Shown here piece by piece: positions 58,761-64,000 of a stretch of 64,000 nucleotides of DNA. A program made the translations under genes and the position numbers. Within the stretch, counting starts at the first letter, position 1. Each line of letters opens with the position of its first letter. A model generated the notes under the pieces. That model worked only from the letters and a program-made list of their open reading frames with translations, was not told where the DNA came from and made no database searches. This DNA is from Sulfuricurvum sp. (GTDB lineage: Bacteria > Campylobacterota > Campylobacteria > Campylobacterales > Sulfurimonadaceae): contig JAQULP010000006.1 in NCBI GenBank assembly GCA_028718525.1, positions 1-64,000 of the forward strand, read 5' to 3'.

Positions 58761-59404
58761 GCATCGATAAAATCACCATCATCAAAACAACCCGGATGAG
58801 CGAAGAGATCAGTAAAAAATTCCCTCTTCGCCCTCTCATTAAAAATGCGATTATCCATACCAACCGCGAAGCCTTCGTTCCGTTGGCAATGCGCCACAAC
58901 GCCTACCGTCTCGACGCTCTTCCCATCGGTGCGCAGCAATACATCTCCTCGCCCCTGACCGTTGCCAAAATGACCCAATACCTCAGTCCCGAGGGGTGTG
59001 ACAGCGTCCTCGAAATCGGCTGCGGAAGCGGCTATCAAGCCGCCGTCTTGTCCCATGTATTCCGTCGTGTCTTTACCATTGAACGTATCGAATCGCTTCT
59101 GCTGGAAGCCAAAGAGCGTTTTCGCCATCTCCGTCTGGGCAATATCCATACCCGTACCGATGACGGCCAAAACGGCTGGGAGCAGTACGCCCCCTACGAC
59201 CGTATTTTATTCTCCGCTTCAGCACGTGAAATTCCCCAAAAACTGTTTCATCAGCTCAGAGAAGGGGGGATATTAATCGCCCCGATCGACAAAGGACGAG
59301 AACAGGTTATCACCCGCTTTACGAAGCAGGGGGGGGTCATCCACGAAGATCCCCTTGAAGTTTGTGATTTTGTCCCGGTATTAAACGGAGTGGTACGAAA
59401 ATGA
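58757..59404 (+). CDS. pcm: Protein-L-isoaspartate O-methyltransferase
   Basis: The 215-residue enzyme repairs isoaspartyl residues in aged proteins. The motif [18 protein letters not shown] (about residue 80) binds SAM, and the family sequences FVP near residue 40 and GGILIAPI are present. It overlaps both neighbours by 4 bases in a run of small enzymes after nrdB. Confidence 0.92.
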   Translation: MSIDKITIIKTTRMSEEISKKFPLRPLIKNAIIHTNREAFVPLAMRHNAYRLDALPIGAQQYISSPLTVAKMTQYLSPEGCDSVLEIGCGSGYQAAVLSHVFRRVFTIERIESLLLEAKERFRHLRLGNIHTRTDDGQNGWEQYAPYDRILFSASAREIPQKLFHQLREGGILIAPIDKGREQVITRFTKQGGVIHEDPLEVCDFVPVLNGVVRK

Positions 59405-60012
59405 GTGATCAACGCGAATTTTGGAATGAACGTTTTATCAAAGAGGGGTATTTTTACGGTACCGAACCTAACCGTTACGTCGCCTCCGTCATCGATTCTC
59501 TCAAATCCCCTCAACGGATCTTGTTTTTAGGGGAAGGGGAGGGGCGAAATGCCGCCTACGCCGCTCGGGCAGGGCACATCGTCAGTGCCCTCGACGCCTC
59601 TGAAATCGGCCTCACCAAAGCCGCCATGCTGGCCAAAAAAGAGGGACGCGAGATTACCCTGATTCATTGCGATTTAGAGCTCTGGAACCCCACAGAATCG
59701 TATGATGCCATTTTGTGCTCGTTTCTCCATCTCGCTGAGCCCCTCAGGAGCGAAGTTTTTGCCAAAGCGATCCGTCAGCTTGAACCCGATGGGATCTTTG
59801 GCGGGGAATTTTTCTCGATCCGTCAGCTCCCCCGCAACACCGGAGGGCCAAAGGATGAAGCGCTTCTTTATACGGCCGATTCCCTCCGATCGCTTCTCGA
59901 ACTCCAGCCGTGCGAAATCGTCGAACTCTGCGAAATCGATACCGAACTCAACGAGGGGAGGGGGCATGTCGGCGTCGCCTCCGTCGTCCGTATGAAGGTA
60001 ATACGCCGATGA
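59401..60012 (+). CDS. Class I SAM-dependent methyltransferase
   Basis: The 203-residue protein starts with [21 protein letters not shown], followed by motif [20 protein letters not shown] and Asp in [11 protein letters not shown]. This resembles the small thiol/tellurite-type or UbiE-like methyltransferases. The substrate is unknown. It is linked by ATGA overlaps to pcm and to the RNA methyltransferase. Confidence 0.8.
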   Translation: MSDQREFWNERFIKEGYFYGTEPNRYVASVIDSLKSPQRILFLGEGEGRNAAYAARAGHIVSALDASEIGLTKAAMLAKKEGREITLIHCDLELWNPTESYDAILCSFLHLAEPLRSEVFAKAIRQLEPDGIFGGEFFSIRQLPRNTGGPKDEALLYTADSLRSLLELQPCEIVELCEIDTELNEGRGHVGVASVVRMKVIRR

Positions 60013-60956
60013 GCCTTCCCGAAGCTTTTACCGAACGATTGGAGAAAATTGTTCCGCACGAACAGTTTGACGCCATCCTCAAAACGTTCGACGCCCCAAA
60101 ACAGGTCACATTTCGGGTCAATACCCTCAAATCCACCGCACCCGAACTCGAAGCCGAACTTCAACTTGCCCAAATCCCCTACGAACGGGTAGGGTGGGAT
60201 TTTGGACGTCTGGAGGGGATTTACCGTATCTCCCCCGAGGACAAACTCCGCCTCACCCAAACGGACGCTTTTTACGACGGGCGCCTCTACATTCAGAACC
60301 TTTCGTCGATGATTGCCCCGTTACTGCTCGCCCCGAAGCCCGAGGAGACCGTCCTCGACCTTGCCGCGGCACCCGGCGGAAAAACATTGATGCTTGCGGG
60401 GATGATGGAAAATACCGGATGGCTCTCTGCCGTGGAACTTCAACGGGAGCGCTTTTTCCGCCTCTGCGACAACCTCAAACACCAAGGGGTTACCAACGCC
60501 CATACCTACATGACCGATGGACGGAGCGTCGGTAAAAAGTGCCCCGAAATGTTCGACCGCATCCTCCTTGATGCTCCGTGCTCTTCCGAAGCGCGCTTTA
60601 AAACCCATGAGCCGAAATCGATGAGCTACTGGAGTGTCCATAAGGTCAAAGAGACCTCCAAACTCCAGCGCCGTTTGCTTCTCTCGGCCTTTGACGCCCT
60701 CAAGCCCGGAGGAAAGCTCCTGTACAGCACCTGCTCTTTTTCACCCGAAGAGAATGAAAGCCCCCTTCAGCACCTCTTAGAGCGCCATGGAGAGCGTTTA
60801 AAGACGGTTCCCCTAACCTTGCCCTTCGATAACGTTCAAAAGCCGTTACAACGGTGGGGAAAAGAGGTCTACGACGAACGGATCCAAAATGCCGTCCGAA
60901 TTTTGCCGACCGATACAATTGACGGATTTTTTATCTGCCTTTTGGAGAAGCGCTAA
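60009..60956 (+). CDS. RNA cytosine-C5 methyltransferase (RsmB/NOP2 family)
   Basis: The 315-residue enzyme shows motif I DLAAAPGGKTLMLAGMM, the motif IV catalytic region LLDAPCSSEARF and motif VI YSTCSFSPEENE with the second cysteine. It makes m5C in rRNA or tRNA; the exact target cannot be told. The ATG at 60009 overlaps the previous stop by ATGA; upstream codons in the same frame lie inside the preceding gene. Confidence 0.88.
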   Translation: MSLPEAFTERLEKIVPHEQFDAILKTFDAPKQVTFRVNTLKSTAPELEAELQLAQIPYERVGWDFGRLEGIYRISPEDKLRLTQTDAFYDGRLYIQNLSSMIAPLLLAPKPEETVLDLAAAPGGKTLMLAGMMENTGWLSAVELQRERFFRLCDNLKHQGVTNAHTYMTDGRSVGKKCPEMFDRILLDAPCSSEARFKTHEPKSMSYWSVHKVKETSKLQRRLLLSAFDALKPGGKLLYSTCSFSPEENESPLQHLLERHGERLKTVPLTLPFDNVQKPLQRWGKEVYDERIQNAVRILPTDTIDGFFICLLEKR

Positions 60957-60973
60957 ACCCGTTTTGCTTCGAC

Positions 60974-60986
60974 GGGGCAAAGCCCC
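60974..60986. terminator. Hairpin after the RNA methyltransferase gene
   Basis: GGGGC-AAA-GCCCC is a compact five-pair G+C stem 18 bases after the plus-strand stop, followed by TTATTCT. It is the best terminator candidate for the nrdB-to-methyltransferase run and may also serve the convergent gene. Confidence 0.6.
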
Positions 60987-61005
60987 TTATTCTCACTTTC
61001 ACTCT

Positions 61006-61554
61006 TTATCGTAATCCTATTTCAATCGCAAAGTTATACCCGAGCGCAAACATGAGCGAATCGCTGTTTACCCGTTCGCTGGAGCCTTTGATGTAATTGA
61101 GTTCCGCAAACCATTGATTGTAGTCATAGCCCGCCGTCAGTTTGTACGAATCCCCGAATTTTCCCATCGATTTTACAAATAGATTTGTAGTGCTCTCATG
61201 GTTGGTTCTTCCGATCGATACGCCGATATAGGGGGAGTGTCTCTCTTCGTTCCAGAAATAATACCCCCCTAATCCCCAATAGCTGCCCTGTACTTCTTCA
61301 TACTTCGATGAGAAGTTGGTGTGGTTACTTGATAACCCTATGTTGTCCATTTGAATCACAAGGTTATTGGTAACGCCGTAACCGATAGTGAATAATCCGG
61401 TTGCGGCGGAGCCGTCACTGTCCGATTTGTTGTTCAGTGTTGTATCGATCTTTCCGATACCCAATCCAAGCCCTATATTGACCCCTTTGCGTTCAGCCGA
61501 TTCGGCGTGGAGCATTCCAGCCAGGATACATGCCGCTAGCCATATTTTACCCAT
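61006..61554 (-). CDS. Small outer-membrane beta-barrel protein
   Basis: The 182-residue protein has a signal peptide of about 20 residues and alternating strands (GVNIGLGLGIGKIDTTLNN, SYWGLGGYYFWNEE, YIGVSIGRTN), ending in a strand region. It fits a single-domain eight-strand barrel of the OmpA/OmpW type. Function unknown. It converges on the RNA methyltransferase. Confidence 0.7.
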   Translation of the reverse strand: MGKIWLAACILAGMLHAESAERKGVNIGLGLGIGKIDTTLNNKSDSDGSAATGLFTIGYGVTNNLVIQMDNIGLSSNHTNFSSKYEEVQGSYWGLGGYYFWNEERHSPYIGVSIGRTNHESTTNLFVKSMGKFGDSYKLTAGYDYNQWFAELNYIKGSSERVNSDSLMFALGYNFAIEIGLR

Positions 61555-61743
61555 TCGTATCTCCTTCTTTCTTCATCCCATTTATACTGCGCAAGAACCC
61601 TCATGATCGATGCCGTTATCACAAATAGTATCCCTTTGCCTCTTAATATTTAATTTATATAAATCAATTCCGTTTATTCTTGCTTTCTTTTACGTTTGCC
61701 GCTTTGCAAAGAGGTATGTTTGTGCATGCAATCGGTTTTACGT

Positions 61744-61749
61744 TAAAAT
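61744..61749 (+). promoter_or_regulatory. -10 box of the tyrosine phosphatase gene
   Basis: ACGTTAAAATGAC carries TAAAAT 23 bases before the ATG at 61773, a short leader with AAAGG. The rest of 61555-61740 is non-coding with no clear element. Confidence 0.45.
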
Positions 61750-61772
61750 GACAAAAATTTTCTAAAGGTGTT

Positions 61773-62210
61773 ATGATGAAATCTATCCTGTTCGTCTGTC
61801 TCGGCAATATCTGCCGTTCTCCGATCGCCGAGGGGGTAGCGCGTCATTTGATAGAGCAGGGGGGAGCGGCTATTACAGTCGATTCGGCCGGAACCAGTAA
61901 TTGGCATACCGGTGAGCCCCCCTGCAAACACTCGATTACCGTTGCCCGAAATCACGGTGTCGATATCTCGAAACTTCGTGCCCGTCAGGTGAAAAAAACC
62001 GATTTCAGCGCATTTGACCTGATCGTTGCATTGGATCAAAGCAATTACCGTGATCTCAAAGCGTTAGGGTGTCAAAATCTGGTCAAACTGGGAGAATACG
62101 GTCACGGTGGGGCAGATGTCCCCGATCCGTACTTTTTCGACGGATTCGAGGGGTTTGAACATGTTTACACGATGATCGAATCGTGTGTCAAAGAGTTGCT
62201 TACCCGCTAA
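61773..62210 (+). CDS. Low-molecular-weight protein-tyrosine phosphatase
   Basis: The 145-residue enzyme has the P-loop FVCLGNICRSPIAEG with Cys nucleophile and Arg, and the general acid Asp in DVPDPYFFDGF. It removes phosphate from tyrosine in proteins; partners in polysaccharide export kinases are not nearby. ATG at 61773 or the next codon may be used. It overlaps the convergent unknown gene by 11 bases. Confidence 0.93.
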   Translation: MMKSILFVCLGNICRSPIAEGVARHLIEQGGAAITVDSAGTSNWHTGEPPCKHSITVARNHGVDISKLRARQVKKTDFSAFDLIVALDQSNYRDLKALGCQNLVKLGEYGHGGADVPDPYFFDGFEGFEHVYTMIESCVKELLTR

Positions 62211-62565
62211 AGGGGAGCTCTTCGTAACCGATCGACGTACCTAGAATATAACAGGGCGCTTCATCGGCTCGCCCTGCGTAACTGCCGATCGCTAACGCGG
62301 CACCCTTGGGGGTCACCTCTACCGTTATCCCCTCCGACATATCCAGTCCACGTAGAACATTATCGCTCACGAGTTTCGCGTCATTCACACCCTCGATACG
62401 AAACAGCACATCAATCCAGTCGTAGCCGCGCGCACTATCCTGAACACTGAAACGGATGTCGATGGAAGTAGGGGAGTTTGGGGCGAGGGAGCGAATTTCA
62501 CCCTGTCGGGCAAAATCAACTCGTTCGAGCAGATTTTTCAGTGTATTGGCTGTCAATGGTGTCAT
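62200..62565 (-). CDS. Protein of unknown function downstream of a 37-codon ORF
   Basis: The 121-residue soluble protein matches no family I know. It has a helical start (ANTLKNLLERVDFARQGEI) and a beta-rich remainder (SIDIRFSVQD, WIDVLFRIEG). The start ATG 62565 follows GAGG; the region GGTAATAAATGA before and over the start is identical to that of the small ORF at 62745. It is probably co-transcribed with that ORF and is convergent with the phosphatase gene. Confidence 0.7.
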   Translation of the reverse strand: MTPLTANTLKNLLERVDFARQGEIRSLAPNSPTSIDIRFSVQDSARGYDWIDVLFRIEGVNDAKLVSDNVLRGLDMSEGITVEVTPKGAALAIGSYAGRADEAPCYILGTSIGYEELPFSG

Positions 62566-62602
62566 TTATTACCTCTATACTTACTCAATTATTAATTTTA
62601 AT

Positions 62603-62625
62603 ACTTTTCTTAGAATAAGAGAAGT
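62603..62625 (-). other. Hairpin between the 37-codon ORF and its downstream gene
   Basis: ACTTCTCTTA and TAAGAAAAGT (minus strand) pair over nine of ten positions with a three-base loop, 7 bases after the small ORF stop. No T run follows. It could stabilise the small-ORF message or partly end transcription, so that the small peptide would be made in excess of the downstream protein. Confidence 0.4.
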
Positions 62626-62631
62626 ACACTA

Positions 62632-62745
62632 TCAACCTAGTTTTAAATTAGAACTATATTCGTTCGCTGCTACTAGTGCCAACAAGATCAGCTGAACGAG
62701 TTTATTCACATCAACTTTTAAATTCAACGTGATATTTATATTCAT
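62632..62745 (-). CDS. 37-residue small protein with amphipathic N-terminus
   Basis: An ATG at 62745 is preceded by AAAGGAGGG at ideal spacing and opens 37 codons to TGA at 62634-62632. Residues 2-13 (NINITLNLKVDV) alternate strictly between polar and hydrophobic, as in an amphipathic strand, and residues 15-25 (LVQLILLALVA) form a hydrophobic helix. The strong ribosome site and its copy before the next gene argue that it is real; it is too short for usual gene callers. Function unknown. Confidence 0.6.
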   Translation of the reverse strand: MNINITLNLKVDVNKLVQLILLALVAANEYSSNLKLG

Positions 62746-62829
62746 TTATTACCCTCCTTTATAAGATAAAACACACAGAATATATCTCTTTGTCTTCAAA
62801 TATTTTAGCGAAGAAGAGTTTAATTTTAT

Positions 62830-62848
62830 GTTCAGCTCGAAGCTGAAC
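62830..62848 (-). terminator. Hairpin after nrdA
   Basis: GTTCAGCT and AGCTGAAC form a perfect eight-pair stem with a three-base loop, starting 26 bases after the nrdA stop codon. On the minus strand it is followed by ATAAAATTAAA rather than a T run, so it may be a weak terminator or a 3' stability element. Between it and the small ORF (62746-62829) lies only A+T-rich sequence that probably holds the small ORF's promoter. Confidence 0.5.
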
Positions 62849-62874
62849 CCATAAATACACGCATTAATCCTTAA

Positions 62875-64000
62875 TTACTGGCACCCTTCACACTCCATCG
62901 AACGGTCTGCTGTATCCTGCTTTTGCTCCGGTGATTGAGAGCGGAGATAGTAGGTCGATTTGAGCCCCAGTTTCCATGCAAGCATGTAAATATCGTTGAG
63001 ATATTTCCCGCTGGCACGGTCTAGGGTGATAAAGATATTGAGACTTTGCCCCTGATCAATCCATTTTTGACGGATAGCCGCCGCTTTGACGAGGATCGTC
63101 TGATCGAGGTCATACGCCGGTGTATAATAGCTCCACGTATCCGGGCTGAGTTTTGGTGCGACGACCGGAATCAATCCCGAAAGATTCTCTTCAAACCACT
63201 TGCGTTTGTAGATCGGCTCGATCGTCTGTGTTGTTCCGGTGAGAATCGAGATTGAACTCGTCGGGGCGATTGCCATCAAATAACCGTTACGCATCCCCTG
63301 ACGTTTAATCGTTTCACGTAGAACATCCCATTCGTAATTCGGGGCAAACAATCCGCCGCGATCGACAAGATTAAGCACCTCTGCCGTAGCATGATCCATC
63401 GGGAGGATTCCGCGGCTCCATTTTGATCCTTCGTACTCGGCATACGACCCTTTTTCGACGGCAAGATCGGAAGAGGCTTTAATCGCGTTGTAACTGACCG
63501 CTTCCATCACTTCATCGATTTTGTCGAAATGTTCCTGAGAACCCCATACAATCTTCTGTTCGGCAAGCATCTGAGCCTCACCCATGACCCCCAAACCGAT
63601 TGCACGGCTGCGCATATTGGTCCGTTTGACTTTCTCCAACGGATAGAAATTAAGGTCTATGACGTTATCCAATGCGCGGATCGCAACCGGTACGATGCGG
63701 TCGATCTCCTCTTTGCTGTGGATGCGTGAGAGGTTGACCGATGCGAGATTACACACGGCCGTCGCTCCGTCTACTTTCTCTTTTTCCACAATGTAGATAG
63801 AGCGTCCCCCCAGTGAATCGAGCGCCGTTACTTTGTTCGCCGGTTTTTCGATGCCGCTGTCGACACGGACGATCTCATCCTCTTCAAACGTGAGGAAGGT
63901 ACCGTCTTCAAATTTAATCTTGATTAGATAGTGATTCGGCTGCGTATTTTGAAAAATCTCGGTACATAGGTTCGAACTTCGGATAACACCGCTGTGATCA
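62875..64000 (-). CDS. nrdA: Class Ia ribonucleotide reductase alpha subunit, 3' part
   Basis: The frame is open from the right edge of the window to the stop at 62875, so only the last 375 residues are seen. Visible features are SNLCTEIF with an active-site cysteine close to the edge, AVCNLASVNLSRI, LMAIAPTSSISILTGTTQTIEP and the C-terminal CEGC pair that re-reduces the active site. An internal GTG at 63789 is not the true start. Between CTEIF and AVCNL there is an extra segment of about 65 residues that I believe is usual in Campylobacterota NrdA. Partner nrdB is at 57.0 kb. Confidence 0.95.
   Translation of the reverse strand, partial: DHSGVIRSSNLCTEIFQNTQPNHYLIKIKFEDGTFLTFEEDEIVRVDSGIEKPANKVTALDSLGGRSIYIVEKEKVDGATAVCNLASVNLSRIHSKEEIDRIVPVAIRALDNVIDLNFYPLEKVKRTNMRSRAIGLGVMGEAQMLAEQKIVWGSQEHFDKIDEVMEAVSYNAIKASSDLAVEKGSYAEYEGSKWSRGILPMDHATAEVLNLVDRGGLFAPNYEWDVLRETIKRQGMRNGYLMAIAPTSSISILTGTTQTIEPIYKRKWFEENLSGLIPVVAPKLSPDTWSYYTPAYDLDQTILVKAAAIRQKWIDQGQSLNIFITLDRASGKYLNDIYMLAWKLGLKSTYYLRSQSPEQKQDTADRSMECEGCQ

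Noticed and set aside
63790..63980. Possible intein in NrdA after the active-site cysteine
   Set aside because: The segment is only about 65 residues, lacks intein block motifs and the terminal His-Asn, and reads as a normal insertion.

Overview
The window is a compact chromosomal segment from a Campylobacterota (epsilonproteobacterial) organism, most likely a free-living sulfur oxidiser of the Sulfurimonas/Sulfuricurvum type. This rests on gene content and order recognised from family knowledge: secG-frr-pyrE, rnhA-rnc-aroC, tig-clpP-def and nrdB-hydrolase-pcm runs, a NifS/NifU housekeeping Fe-S system, and a histidine kinase with the AHQWRQP H-box typical of this group. The genus is inferred; no 16S sequence is present. 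Coding density is high, with many ATGA-type overlaps and no tRNA, rRNA, CRISPR array or insertion sequence inside the window. A near-consensus, rRNA-like promoter at the left edge points out of the window.

Layout. 1-260: strong leftward promoter and leader. 306-3978: a BI-1 family membrane protein, a ThiD2-like protein, a small unknown protein, a leucine-rich-repeat/protein-kinase fusion and a BioC-type methyltransferase. 3975-6482: zinc uptake operon znuA-znuC-znuB (minus strand). 6712-8522: secG-frr-pyrE plus a small conserved protein. 8517-10127: CPA2-type cation/proton antiporter. 10326-18897: long rightward block with pyrG, recJ, a lipoprotein, a LapB-like TPR protein, rnhA, rnc, aroC and a PIN-PhoH ATPase. 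18909-22564: signalling module of an HDOD protein, a response regulator and a histidine kinase with a degenerate receiver. 22604-24824: nifS-nifU behind an IscR-like palindrome. 25076-26831: TraF-like outer-membrane protein and a lytic transglycosylase.

26828-40082 holds a complete-looking type II secretion system in two minus-strand blocks (pseudopilins G, H, I, J; then K, L, M, N-like, C, D, E, F). Between them lie two plus-strand genes for a large lipoprotein and a probable beta-barrel, which are candidate substrates or partners. 40256-44777 is a type I secretion operon (TolC, LapB-like ABC exporter, HlyD-like adaptor) without a visible substrate. Then follow fliI, folE, the tig-clpP-degenerate GGDEF-def run, a small membrane protein, the comM/yifB ATPase, a YeiH-type transporter, a giant DUF748/AsmA-like envelope protein, nrdB with a nitrilase-like hydrolase, pcm and two further methyltransferases, a small beta-barrel, a low-molecular-weight tyrosine phosphatase, a two-gene unit that includes an unlisted 37-codon ORF, and the 3' part of nrdA running off the right edge.

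Most of the window is ordinary core genome. The parts most worth following are the degenerate GGDEF protein with an intact RxxD I-site, the small-ORF unit at 62.2-62.75 kb, the IscR-like operator before nifS, the pseudo-receiver kinase module, the lipoprotein/beta-barrel pair inside the type II secretion locus, and the LRR-kinase fusion.
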